A stretch of 64,000 bases of DNA. Source: Agrobacterium tumefaciens str. B6. GTDB taxonomy: Bacteria; Pseudomonadota; Alphaproteobacteria; Rhizobiales; Rhizobiaceae. A program made the position numbers and the translations under genes. This document shows, one piece after another, positions 16,923-26,500 of this stretch. The stretch is taken from contig NZ_LMVK01000014.1 in NCBI RefSeq assembly GCF_001541315.1, positions 1-64,000 on the forward strand, read 5' to 3'. Below the pieces are notes generated by a model. That model searched no databases, had not been told where the DNA came from, and worked only from the letters and a program-made list of their open reading frames with translations. Every line of letters begins with the position of its first letter. The stretch's first letter is position 1.

Positions 16923-16971
16923 GAAAATGCTCTGAAAGTTTCGGCGAAGAGATCGCCGTCTGGAGAAATAT

Positions 16972-18798
16972 ATGTGCGGAATTGTCGGAATTGTCGGAAC
17001 CCAGCCCGTTGCTGAACGGCTTGTCGATGCGCTGAAGCGTCTCGAATATCGCGGTTACGATTCGGCGGGTGTCGCCACCATCGACAATGGCGCGATGGAC
17101 CGCCGCCGTGCGGAAGGCAAGCTGTTCAATCTGGAGAAAAGGCTCTCTGAAGAGCCGCTGCCTGGTGTCGTTGGCATCGCACACACCCGCTGGGCGACCC
17201 ACGGCGTTCCGAACGAAACCAACGCCCACCCGCATTTCGTCGATGGCGTTGCCGTCGTCCATAACGGCATCATTGAAAACTTCTCCGAATTGCGCGACGA
17301 ACTGAGCGCCGAGGGTGCAACCTTCACCACCCAGACCGACACCGAAGTGGTGGCGCAGCTTCTGGCGAAATATACCCGGGAGGGTCTCGGCCATCGCGAG
17401 GCGATGCTGAAGATGCTGAACCGCGTGACAGGCGCCTATGCGCTGGTGGTGATGTTCAAGGATGATCCCGGCACGCTGCTTTCGGCGCGCTCCGGCCCGC
17501 CGCTTGCCGTCGGTTACGGTAGGGGCGAAATGTTCCTCGGCTCCGACGCCATCGCGCTGTCGCCCTTCACCAACGAAATCACCTATCTGGTGGATGGCGA
17601 TTGTGCCATCTTGACCCGCCAGGGTGCTGAGATCATCGATTTCTCGGGCAAGCCGGTGAAGCGCGAGCGTCAGATCTCGCAGGCGACGGCCTTCGTGGTC
17701 GACAAGGGCAACCATCGCCACTTCATGGAAAAGGAAATCTACGAGCAGCCGGAAGTCATTTCCCACGCGCTCAGCCATTACGTGGATTTCGCCTCCAAGA
17801 CCGTGAAGCAGGCCGACACGGCAATCGACTTCGCCAAGCTTTCCGGCCTTGCGATTTCCGCCTGCGGCACGGCCTATCTGTCCGGCCTGATCGGCAAATA
17901 CTGGTTCGAACGTTACGCGCGTCTGCCGGTGGAAATCGATGTCGCCTCGGAATTCCGCTATCGCGAAATCCCGCTTGTTCCCACGCAGGCCGCGCTGTTC
18001 ATTTCGCAATCGGGGGAAACTGCCGATACGCTGGCGGCCTTGCGTTATTGCCAGCAGGAGGGCCTGAAGATCGGCGCGGTGGTCAATACGCGTGAATCGA
18101 CCATGGCGCGTGAATCCGATGCGATCTTCCCGATCCTCGCCGGTCCTGAAATCGGCGTGGCCTCCACCAAGGCCTTCACCTGCCAGCTTGCCGTGCTCGC
18201 TTCGCTTGCCGTTGCCGCCGGAAAAGCGCGAGGCACCATCACGCCTCAGCAGGAAACCGAGCTGGTTCGCCATCTCACCGAGATGCCGCGCATCATGAGC
18301 AAGGTTCTCAACAGTATCCAGCCGCAGATCGAAGCGCTGTCACGCGATCTGTCGCGTTTCAAGGACGTGCTTTATCTCGGCCGCGGCACCAGCTTCCCGC
18401 TGGCGCTGGAAGGCGCGCTGAAGCTCAAGGAAATCTCCTATATCCACGCCGAAGGTTATGCCGCCGGCGAGCTGAAGCATGGGCCGATCGCGCTGATCGA
18501 CGAAAATATGCCCGTCATCGTCATCGCGCCGCATGACCGCTTCTTCGAAAAGACCGTTTCGAACATGCAGGAAGTCGCTGCACGCGGCGGCCGCATCATC
18601 TTCATCACCGACGAGAAGGGGGCTGCCGCTTCCAAGCTCGACACGATGGCGACGATCACGCTGCCCAATGTCGACGAGCTGATCGCGCCGATGGTTTTCT
18701 CGCTGCCGATCCAGCTGCTGGCCTATCACACCGCCGTCTTCATGGGCACGGATGTGGACCAGCCGCGCAATCTGGCGAAATCGGTAACGGTGGAATGA
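16972..18798 (+). CDS. glmS: Glutamine--fructose-6-phosphate aminotransferase (isomerizing)
   Basis: GlmS makes glucosamine-6-phosphate from fructose-6-phosphate and glutamine, the first committed step of amino-sugar synthesis. The 608-residue product begins MCGIVGIVG, with Cys2 as the N-terminal nucleophile of the class II glutaminase domain, and has RGYDSAGVA and HTRWATHG. The C-terminal half carries two SIS isomerase domains with ISQSGETADTLAAL and the ending LAKSVTVE. The length is normal. No glmS ribozyme was recognised upstream, as expected for a proteobacterium. Confidence 0.97.
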   Translation: MCGIVGIVGTQPVAERLVDALKRLEYRGYDSAGVATIDNGAMDRRRAEGKLFNLEKRLSEEPLPGVVGIAHTRWATHGVPNETNAHPHFVDGVAVVHNGIIENFSELRDELSAEGATFTTQTDTEVVAQLLAKYTREGLGHREAMLKMLNRVTGAYALVVMFKDDPGTLLSARSGPPLAVGYGRGEMFLGSDAIALSPFTNEITYLVDGDCAILTRQGAEIIDFSGKPVKRERQISQATAFVVDKGNHRHFMEKEIYEQPEVISHALSHYVDFASKTVKQADTAIDFAKLSGLAISACGTAYLSGLIGKYWFERYARLPVEIDVASEFRYREIPLVPTQAALFISQSGETADTLAALRYCQQEGLKIGAVVNTRESTMARESDAIFPILAGPEIGVASTKAFTCQLAVLASLAVAAGKARGTITPQQETELVRHLTEMPRIMSKVLNSIQPQIEALSRDLSRFKDVLYLGRGTSFPLALEGALKLKEISYIHAEGYAAGELKHGPIALIDENMPVIVIAPHDRFFEKTVSNMQEVAARGGRIIFITDEKGAAASKLDTMATITLPNVDELIAPMVFSLPIQLLAYHTAVFMGTDVDQPRNLAKSVTVE

Positions 18799-19298
18799 TC
18801 ATCCGGCCGGAGCGGCAGGGCGACGAGGAAGCGATCGCTCGCGTTACGGAAGATGCCTTCCGTAACGCCGAGCACAGCAGCGGGACAGAACAGCTGATCG
18901 TCGCGCGGCTGCGGGATGCCGGCGCAATGACGGTTTCACTAGTGGCGGAAGACAGCGAAGGCGTCATCGGCCATGTCGGCTTCTCGCCGGTGACGCTGTC
19001 GGGCGGCGAGACCGGCTGGTTCTGCCTCGCGCCGCTCTCCGTGACACCGGAAAGGCAGGGAGAAGGTGTCGGTTCGCGGCTGGCGCGTGAAGGGCTTGCC
19101 GCACTGGAGCGGCTGAGCGCTGCCGGCTGCGTCGTTGTCGGTGATCCCGCCTATTACGGCCGCTTCGGTTTTCGCCATGTTGAAGGGGTGAGTGCGGAAG
19201 GGATTCCTGACGAATATTTCACAGTTCTTCGCTTGCATGGTGGAACTCCATCCGGCATTGTCGGTTTTCATCCGGGTTTCGATGGCGACAACGCTTAA
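18795..19298 (+). CDS. GNAT-family N-acetyltransferase
   Basis: The 167-residue product has the GNAT acetyl-CoA-binding segment LSVTPERQGEGVGSRLAREGL (about residues 75-95) and the later strand VVVGDPAYYGRFGFRHVEGV, typical of the YhbS-like subgroup. The start codon overlaps the glmS stop (ATGA), so it is translated with glmS. The acceptor substrate is unknown. Confidence 0.85.
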   Translation: MIIRPERQGDEEAIARVTEDAFRNAEHSSGTEQLIVARLRDAGAMTVSLVAEDSEGVIGHVGFSPVTLSGGETGWFCLAPLSVTPERQGEGVGSRLAREGLAALERLSAAGCVVVGDPAYYGRFGFRHVEGVSAEGIPDEYFTVLRLHGGTPSGIVGFHPGFDGDNA

Positions 19299-19311
19299 TT
19301 CCGAACGGTAA

Positions 19312-19980
19312 ATGACCGATATTCCAGTCAAAATTTCATTCGCAGCCCGCCTGCGCAATAGTTTCCTCACGGGCGTTCTGATCCTCGCGCCCGTCACCAT
19401 CACCATGTGGCTGGTGTGGAGTTTCCTGCAATGGGCGGATAGCTGGGTGAAGCCCTATATTCCGGCCCGTTACGATCCCGAGCAATATTTCGATGTGGCA
19501 ATCCCCGGTTTCGGCCTGCTGATCGCCGTCATCGGCATCACGCTCATCGGCTTTCTCGGTAATAATCTCATCGGCAAATGGATTTTCGGCGTCGGCGAAT
19601 CCATCCTTAATCGCATGCCGCTGGTGCGGCCGATCTACAAAAGCATCAAGCAGCTGTTCGAATCCGTCCTGAAAGAGCATTCGAACTCCTTCAAAAAGGT
19701 CGGCCTGATCGAGTTTCCATCGTCAGGGACCTGGGCCATGGTTTTCGTCGCCTCCGAGGCCAAGGGCGAGCTTGCTCACCGTTTCAACGAAATGGGCCAG
19801 CAGATGGTCGCCGTCTTCCTGCCGCCCACACCGGTGCCGACGGCAGGTTTTCTGCTCTTCGTGCCCAAAAACAAGATCGTGATGCTGGACATGACACCGG
19901 AGGATGCGGCGAAACTGCTGATTTCCGGCGGCTTGGTGGCACCCGATTTCACGCCGCCCAAGATGATCGCGCCGGTTTGA
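19312..19980 (+). CDS. DUF502 family membrane protein
   Basis: The 222-residue product has two strong membrane helices (about residues 17-40 and 64-88), a conserved central segment (GESILNRMPLVRPIYKSIKQLFESV) and a beta-rich C-terminal region (FLPPTPVPTAGFLLFVP). This is the DUF502 family of conserved envelope proteins with no assigned function. It follows the GNAT gene by 13 bases and ends three bases before the stop of the convergent PIN toxin gene. Confidence 0.85.
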   Translation: MTDIPVKISFAARLRNSFLTGVLILAPVTITMWLVWSFLQWADSWVKPYIPARYDPEQYFDVAIPGFGLLIAVIGITLIGFLGNNLIGKWIFGVGESILNRMPLVRPIYKSIKQLFESVLKEHSNSFKKVGLIEFPSSGTWAMVFVASEAKGELAHRFNEMGQQMVAVFLPPTPVPTAGFLLFVPKNKIVMLDMTPEDAAKLLISGGLVAPDFTPPKMIAPV

Positions 19981-19983
19981 CGG

Positions 19984-20367
19984 TTAGAGAGCGCCGAGGA
20001 TGTCCGTCTGCGAAAAGTCGTTGCCGACATAAAGCAAAGGGCAGCCCTCGGTTTTCGCCAGATCATAGGCAAAACAGTCGCCGAAATTCAGTCCGGCGGG
20101 ATGAATACCCTTGCCCCAGATGCGGTAAGCTTCAGAAACGCCATGCGCCGATTTTGGGGTAACGGGTCTGATTTCGACGCTCAGACCTTCGATCAGTATC
20201 TCTAGTTCCCGGCTGCGGTCGCGCCGTTGCGCCACGATCATGGCCTCCGCAAGCGTACCGGCGGAAATGAGTAGAGGCTCATCTGTTTCGAGAGCTGCGG
20301 CGCAGGCATCCGCTTTGGGTTCATCAAGCAGGATCGCCATCAGAGCCGACGTATCGATGACGATCAT
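19984..20367 (-). CDS. PIN-domain toxin (VapC-like ribonuclease)
   Basis: The 127-residue PIN domain has the acidic metal-binding set of VapC toxins: Asp5 (VIDTSAL), Glu41 (AGTLAEAM), Asp97 (NFGDCFAY) and Asp117 (VGNDF). VapC toxins cut tRNA or rRNA when freed from their antitoxin. Its ATG lies in a four-base overlap with the end of the upstream antitoxin gene, the usual translational coupling of toxin-antitoxin pairs. The gene looks intact. Confidence 0.9.
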   Translation of the reverse strand: MIVIDTSALMAILLDEPKADACAAALETDEPLLISAGTLAEAMIVAQRRDRSRELEILIEGLSVEIRPVTPKSAHGVSEAYRIWGKGIHPAGLNFGDCFAYDLAKTEGCPLLYVGNDFSQTDILGAL

Positions 20368-20621
20368 TCAGGCAGGCCGTTCTCGTCATAGAGGAAATCC
20401 TGACTATGCGCGGCATCGGGGCCATCATTGGTTTTGTTTGCGACTGCCTTGCGCACTTTTTTCAGCGTGGCACCGCGGGATGTCTTGTCCGCCACGACAA
20501 CGACCGGAACAAGACGCACTGCTGCGTGACCATGCCGGGTGAGAATGATTTCATCTCCCGCCTCGGCGCGGCGCACCAATTCGGTCAGCTGGCCCTTTGC
20601 GTCAGTAACAGAAATCTGCAT
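20364..20621 (-). CDS. Phd/YefM-type antitoxin paired with the PIN toxin
   Basis: The 85-residue product starts with MQISVTDAKGQLTELVRRAEAGDEI and continues ILTRHGHAAVRLVP, the Phd/YefM DNA-binding fold. A disordered tail (SQDFLYDENGLPE) probably wraps the toxin. GGAG lies seven bases before the ATG. It is the first gene of the pair and should repress its own promoter, where a perfect palindrome lies. Confidence 0.88.
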   Translation of the reverse strand: MQISVTDAKGQLTELVRRAEAGDEIILTRHGHAAVRLVPVVVVADKTSRGATLKKVRKAVANKTNDGPDAAHSQDFLYDENGLPE

Positions 20622-20650
20622 GGCTTGCTCCAGGAATTAAGGCACTCCGC

Positions 20651-20679
20651 AGATTAGTCCATTCAATGGACCATATCAA
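20651..20679 (-). promoter_or_regulatory. Toxin-antitoxin promoter with palindromic operator in the spacer
   Basis: On the minus strand TTGATA (20674-20679) and TAATCT (20651-20656) are separated by exactly 17 bases. The spacer contains the perfect palindrome GTCCATT-c-AATGGAC (20657-20671). The pair lies 30-58 bases before the antitoxin start. Binding of antitoxin here would block polymerase directly, the usual autoregulation of Phd-type pairs. The -35 box overlaps the stop codon of the upstream gene. Confidence 0.65.
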
Positions 20680-20948
20680 TCCTCGTCATCCAGATCATCC
20701 ACTTCCGTCCCCGCATTGGTCGCGTGGAAAACGGGAACGAAAAGCCGCATATAGACCAGGCGCACGCTCCAGCCTGCCTCCAGCGCCTCGCTCCAGGCCT
20801 TCTTGCGGCCGGGCTTCTTGAACGCCTTGCCGATCGCCTTTTTCTCACTCTTCGCAAATGTCTCGGGTTGCAGGATATTCTGCGGCGAGCACAGCGCATA
20901 ACCCTTGCGGAAGGCGGGTGGTGGGCGGCGGGGGTCGATCATGTTCAT
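20676..20948 (-). CDS. Conserved-looking small basic protein downstream of recG
   Basis: The 90-residue product has a Pro-rich start (MNMIDPRRPPPAFRKGYALCSPQNILQ), a Lys-rich middle (KSEKKAIGKAFKKPGRKKAW), a short hydrophobic strand (VRLVYMRLFVPVF) and an acidic end. No known family was recognised. It starts 12 bases after the recG stop and is probably cotranscribed with it. Codon use looks like the surrounding genes. Confidence 0.65.
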   Translation of the reverse strand: MNMIDPRRPPPAFRKGYALCSPQNILQPETFAKSEKKAIGKAFKKPGRKKAWSEALEAGWSVRLVYMRLFVPVFHATNAGTEVDDLDDED

Positions 20949-20960
20949 GACAGGTCACTT

Positions 20961-23066
20961 TCAGCCGGCGTGCAGGAAGCGGATCGCTTCGTCCCGGCGG
21001 TGCAGGTAGAGCAAGGTGCGCAGCGCATTGCCGCGCGGGGCCGTCAGTTCGGGGTCGCGCTCGATGACGTAGGCCGCGTCCTTGCGGGCGATTTCCAGAA
21101 GGTCGGCGTGGGCTTCCAGGCTGGCGATGCGGAATCCCGGCGTGCCGGACTGGCGGGTGCCGAGCAACTCGCCTTCGCCGCGCAGCTTCAAATCCTCTTC
21201 CGCGATCAGGAAGCCATCCTCGCTGTCACGCAGGATGGAAAGCCGGGCGCGGCCGTTTTCGCTGAGCGGCCCCTTGTAGAGCAGGATGCAGGTGGAGGCC
21301 TCGTCACCGCGTCCAACCCGGCCACGCAGCTGGTGAAGCTGGGCAAGGCCGAAACGTTCGGCATGTTCGATGACCATGATCGTCGCGTCAGGCACATCGA
21401 CGCCCACTTCCACCACCGTCGTTGCCACCAACAGCCGGGTTTCACCGCTCTTGAAGGCGAGCATGGCGGCGTCCTTCTCCGGGCCGCTCATGCGGCCATG
21501 GATGAGGCCGATATTGGCGCCCAGCATCTGCGAGAGAACTGCGTGCCGCTCCTCCGCCGACATAAGGTCGGATTCTTCCGTTTCTTCCACCAGCGGGCAG
21601 ATCCAGTAGGCCTTCTTGCCATCCTTCAGCGCGGAACGCAGCCGCTCGACAATGTCGCCGATCCGTTCGGTGGGGATCGTTACCGTCTGGATAGGCTTGC
21701 GGCCGGCCGGCTTTTCGGTGAGCTTGGAGACATCCATGTCGCCGAAGGCGGCCAGAACCAGCGTGCGCGGAATGGGCGTGGCAGTCATGACCAGCATATG
21801 CGGGGTGATGCCCTTGGCGGTGAGGCGCAGGCGTTGATGAACGCCGAAACGGTGCTGTTCGTCCACCACGGCCAGCACGAGGTTCTTGTAACTCACGCTG
21901 TCCTGAAACAACGCATGGGTGCCGATGACGATCTGCGCTTCACCTGATGCGACGCGCTCCTCGATCTCGCGCCGCTCCTTGCCCTTGGTGCGGCCGGTCA
22001 GCACTTCGACGGTAATGCCCGCGGCCTGAGCGAGCTTGGAAATGGTGGCGTAGTGCTGCCGGGCGAGGATTTCGGTCGGGGCCATCAGCACCGCCTGTCC
22101 GCCTGCCTCCACGGCCGTTGCCATCGCCATCAGCGCCACCAGCGTCTTGCCTGCGCCGACATCGCCCTGCAGCAGCCGCAACATGCGGTCTTCGCCGGCC
22201 ATGTCAGTCAGAATATCCTTCACCGCAGCGCTCTGGCTCGGTGTCAGCGAGAAGGGCAGTTGCGACAGGATTTTTGCGGCGACATCACCCTTGGCGCGGA
22301 TCGGCTGGCCCGCCACTTTGCGCAGCCGCTGGCGCACCAATGCGAGTGACAGCTGCCCGGCGAGGAATTCGTCATAGGCAAGCCGCCTGCGCGCTGGAGC
22401 CTGCGGCTCGATATCGGCGCTGTCACGCGGGTCGTGCAACTCACGGAAGCTCGAAGCGACATCGCCGAAGCCTTGCCTGGTCTTCAGCGTTTCATCGATC
22501 CACTCCGGAAAGACCGGCAGCTTCGACAGCCCGCCTTCGATCGCCCGCCGCAGCACCTTGGGGGACAGTCCGGCGGTCATGGGATAAACGGCTTCCACAA
22601 GTGGCAGGTTTTCGGCCTCGGAAAGTTTCACCATGAAATCCGGATGCACCATGGAGGCGCGGCCATTGAACCAGTCCACCTTGCCGCTGACGAGAACCTC
22701 CTCATCGACCGGCAGCGCCTTGGACAGCCAGTCGCCCTTGGCGCGGAAGAAGGTCAGCGCCAGTTCGCCGGTCTCGTCATGCAGGAAGACGCGATAGGGC
22801 GCGGAGCGGTTTCCCGGCGGTGGCGGCTGGTGGCGGTCCACTCGTCCCTGAATGGTGACAATGGCGCCGGGTGCGGCAAGCGCAATGCCGGGGCGGTTGC
22901 GGCGGTCGATGACGTTGGACGGCGCGTGGAACAGGAGATCGATCACGCGGGTGTCATCGGCGTTTTCCCGGCTCAAGAGCTTGGCCAGAAGATCGGCAAG
23001 CTTCGGCCCCACACCGGCAAGGGTGGAGACGGAAGCAAACAGCGGATCGAGAATGGCTGGGCGCAT
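20961..23066 (-). CDS. recG: ATP-dependent DNA helicase RecG
   Basis: RecG reverses stalled forks and branch-migrates Holliday junctions. The 701-residue product has an N-terminal OB-fold wedge domain (about 1-200), Walker A GDVGAGKTLVALMA, the DEQH box VVDEQHRFGVHQR characteristic of RecG, motif III TATPIPRTL, and the C-terminal RGRVGRG and TRG-type segment. Start 23066 (MRPAILDPLF) matches family starts; the longer frame to 23117 is not needed. It is divergent from sdhE-mfd. Confidence 0.96.
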   Translation of the reverse strand: MRPAILDPLFASVSTLAGVGPKLADLLAKLLSRENADDTRVIDLLFHAPSNVIDRRNRPGIALAAPGAIVTIQGRVDRHQPPPPGNRSAPYRVFLHDETGELALTFFRAKGDWLSKALPVDEEVLVSGKVDWFNGRASMVHPDFMVKLSEAENLPLVEAVYPMTAGLSPKVLRRAIEGGLSKLPVFPEWIDETLKTRQGFGDVASSFRELHDPRDSADIEPQAPARRRLAYDEFLAGQLSLALVRQRLRKVAGQPIRAKGDVAAKILSQLPFSLTPSQSAAVKDILTDMAGEDRMLRLLQGDVGAGKTLVALMAMATAVEAGGQAVLMAPTEILARQHYATISKLAQAAGITVEVLTGRTKGKERREIEERVASGEAQIVIGTHALFQDSVSYKNLVLAVVDEQHRFGVHQRLRLTAKGITPHMLVMTATPIPRTLVLAAFGDMDVSKLTEKPAGRKPIQTVTIPTERIGDIVERLRSALKDGKKAYWICPLVEETEESDLMSAEERHAVLSQMLGANIGLIHGRMSGPEKDAAMLAFKSGETRLLVATTVVEVGVDVPDATIMVIEHAERFGLAQLHQLRGRVGRGDEASTCILLYKGPLSENGRARLSILRDSEDGFLIAEEDLKLRGEGELLGTRQSGTPGFRIASLEAHADLLEIARKDAAYVIERDPELTAPRGNALRTLLYLHRRDEAIRFLHAG

Positions 23067-23254
23067 GGTCAGCAAAATCGGGGAAGGGCACGGCTTATGC
23101 AAGACTTCGCAGGTCACAAAGGCGGGTTATCACCGGCAGTTTTTAGCGGCCGTGGCATTATTTCGATAAAAACCGGTTCCCAAGCGTTCGCCTCCTGTTC
23201 TATAGGAGGTCGCAGTCAACATCCTGTTGAATAGCCAACCGAAAGGTGAATGCG

Positions 23255-23566
23255 ATGACTGGACTGGTGCGCACGAGTGCCGACCTCGATCCGAGACGCC
23301 GGCGGATTCTTTACCGCTGCTGGCACCGGGGCATTCGCGAGATGGATCTGGTGCTCGGGCAATTTGCGGAAGACAATATTGCCGGGCTTTCCGATGATCA
23401 GCTCGATGAGCTTGAGATCATCATGGCGGAAGAGGATAACGACCTCGTCAAGATGGTGACCGGCGCGCTTGCCATACCGGAAAAATTCCAGACACCGCTG
23501 TTTGAAAAGATCGCCTCCTACCGTCCCGATTTTGATCTCGTCACCGCCGAAACCCTGAAGGCCTGA
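23255..23566 (+). CDS. sdhE: Succinate dehydrogenase assembly factor (SdhE/SdhAF2 family)
   Basis: The 103-residue product is an SdhE protein, which helps attach FAD covalently to the succinate dehydrogenase flavoprotein. The family signature RCWHRGIREMDLVLGQFA is at about residues 20-37, containing the conserved RGxxE. ATG 23255 has AAAGGTGA just upstream; an in-frame GTG at 23246 would add three residues. It is three bases upstream of mfd, an association I recall as frequent in alphaproteobacteria. Confidence 0.9.
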   Translation: MTGLVRTSADLDPRRRRILYRCWHRGIREMDLVLGQFAEDNIAGLSDDQLDELEIIMAEEDNDLVKMVTGALAIPEKFQTPLFEKIASYRPDFDLVTAETLKA

Positions 23567-23569
23567 AAC

Positions 23570-26500
23570 ATGATAGCCGGATTCGATGCAAAGCTGGTGG
23601 CGTCGGCAGATACGCCGCTGACCATCGGAAATGTGCCCTCCGGCATGGAAGCCCTGCTTCTGGCCGATATGGCGCGGGCGGGGACATCGGTCGCCTATGT
23701 CATGTCGGATGGCCAGCGGGTCGCAGATCTCGAACAGATTCTCGGTTTCGTCGCGCCTGACATTCCGGTCATGACGCTGCCGGCCTGGGACTGCCTTCCC
23801 TATGACCGCGTGTCACCGAGCGCCGACACCTCGGCGCGCCGGCTGGCGGCGCTTTCCGGTCTCATCAGCCACGCCAGGAAACCGCATCCGGCCATCGTGC
23901 TGGTCACCGTCAACGCCATGCTGCAGAAGATGGCGCCGCGCGACATTATCGAGAGCCTCGGCTTTTCGGCGAAGCCCGGCAACCAGATCCGCATGGACGA
24001 CATCGCCGCACGGCTGGAGCGCAACGGTTTCGACCGTGTGGCGACGGTGCGCGAAGTCGGTGAATTCGCCGTGCGCGGCGGCATTCTCGATGTCTTCGTG
24101 CCGGGCACGGAAGAGCCGGTGCGGCTCGATTTCTTCGGCGACACGCTGGAAAGCATCCGCACCTTCGATCCGGCCAGCCAGCGCACCATCGGCCAGGCGC
24201 GCTCGCTCGATCTGAATCCGATGAGCGAAGTGACGCTGACGCCGGATACGATCAGCCGTTTCCGCAAGAATTACCTGTCGCTGTTCGGTGCCGCGACGCG
24301 TGACGACGCGCTTTATCAGGCCGTCTCTGAAGGCCGCCGTTATGCCGGCATGGAGCACTGGCTGCCGTTGTTTTACGAGAAGCTGGAAACCGCCTTCGAT
24401 TATCTCGAGGGTTTCCGCATCGTCACCGATCACACGGCGCGGGAGGCGGCAAAAGAGCGCTCCAAGCTGGTGCTCGATTATTACGATGCGCGCCGCAGCT
24501 CCGGTGAAACCAAGGGATCGACGCAGGGCGCGCCCTACAAGCCGGTTTCGCCCGGCCAGCTCTATCTCGACGGCAAGAGTTTCGATGCCGCACTGGCCGC
24601 CGTCAATGCGGTGCGTCTGACACCCTTCAACGAGCAGGATAGCGAAGGCCGCCCGGTCGCCACGCTCGACGCCCATGTCGGGCCGCGCTGGGCGCGTCCG
24701 CCAACCGAAGGCGAGAGCGAAGAACGGGTCAATGTTTTCGATCTGGCGGTGAAGCATATTGCCGAGCGCCGGGCCAAGGGCTGGAAGGTGCTGATAACAG
24801 GCTGGTCGGAAGGTTCGCTCGACCGGCTGCTGCAGGTGCTGAACGAGCACGGGCTTGAGAAGATCAAGCCGGTCGCCTCGTTGAAAGAGGTGGAGAAGCT
24901 CGGCAAGGGCGAGGCGGCCTCGGCGGTGCTGAGCCTTGAGGCGGGTTTCGAAACTGGGACGCTCGCGGTCATCGGCGAGCAGGATATTCTCGGCGACCGC
25001 ATGGTGCGGCGCTCGAAACGCCGCAAGCGCGGTGCTGATTTCATCTCGGAAGTGGCGGGGCTGGACGAAGGCTCGCTGGTCGTCCATGCCGAGCATGGTA
25101 TCGGCCGCTTTGTCGGCCTGCGGACAATCGAGGCAGCGGGTGCGCCGCGCGCCTGCCTGGAACTGCATTATGCCGACGATGCAAAGCTGTTCCTGCCGGT
25201 TGAAAACATCGATCTTCTTTCCCGTTACGGCTCCGATGCGGCGGAAGCCACGCTTGACAAGCTGGGTGGCGGCGCATGGCAGATGCGCAAGGCCAAGCTC
25301 AAGAAGCGCCTGCTCGACATGGCCGACGAGCTTATCCGCATCGCGGCCGCGCGCCTGGTGCGGCACGCGCCGATTCTGGCGGCACCCGATGGGCTTTACG
25401 ACGAATTCGCCGCCCGTTTCCCCTATGACGAGACGGAAGACCAGCTGAACGCCATCGAGGCGGTCCGCGAGGATCTGGGTGCAGGCCGGCCGATGGATCG
25501 CCTCATCTGCGGCGATGTCGGTTTCGGCAAGACCGAAGTGGCGCTGCGCGCCGCCTTCCTCGCCGCCATGAACGGCGTTCAGGTGGCGGTGGTGGTGCCG
25601 ACCACTTTGCTCTCTCGCCAGCATTTCCGCACTTTCTCCGAACGTTTCCGCGGCCTGCCGATCCGGGTGCAGCAGGCGTCGCGCCTTGTCGGCTCCAAGG
25701 AATTGACGCTGACGAAAAAGGAAGTGGCTGATGGCAAGACCGATATCGTCGTCGGCACCCATGCGCTGCTGGGCGCAGGTATCAACTTCGCCAATCTCGG
25801 CCTGCTCATCATCGACGAAGAGCAGCATTTCGGGGTGAAGCACAAGGAGCGGCTGAAGGAACTGAAGAGCGATGTGCATGTGCTGACGCTCTCTGCGACG
25901 CCCATTCCGCGCACCCTGCAGCTGGCCATGACGGGCGTGCGCGAACTGTCGCTCATCACCACGCCGCCGGTGGACCGCATGGCGGTGCGCACCTTCATTT
26001 CGCCCTTTGATCCGCTTGTCATCCGCGAAACGCTGATGCGTGAGCATTATCGTGGCGGCCAGAGTTTCTATGTTTGCCCGCGGCTTGCCGACCTCGCCGA
26101 TATCCATGCCTTCCTGCAATCGGATGTACCGGAGTTGAAGGTGGCGGTGGCGCATGGGCAGATGCCGGCAGGCGAACTCGAAGACATCATGAACGCCTTT
26201 TACGACGGCAAATATGATGTGCTGCTTTCGACCACCATCGTCGAATCCGGCCTCGACGTGCCGACCGCCAATACGCTGATCGTGCACCGCGCCGACATGT
26301 TCGGTCTTGCCCAGCTTTACCAGCTGCGCGGCCGGGTCGGGCGCTCCAAGGTGCGCGCCTTCGCGCTCTTCACCCTGCCGGTCAACAAGGTGCTGACAAC
26401 GATGGCGGAGCGGCGGCTGAAGGTGCTGCAATCGCTCGACACGCTCGGCGCCGGTTTCCAGCTGGCGAGCCACGACCTCGATATTCGCGGCGCAGGCAAT

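Noticed and set aside
16768..16971. glmS ribozyme or GlmZ-like control element before glmS
   Set aside because: No ribozyme core was recognised; the palindromes fit a dispersed intergenic repeat better.
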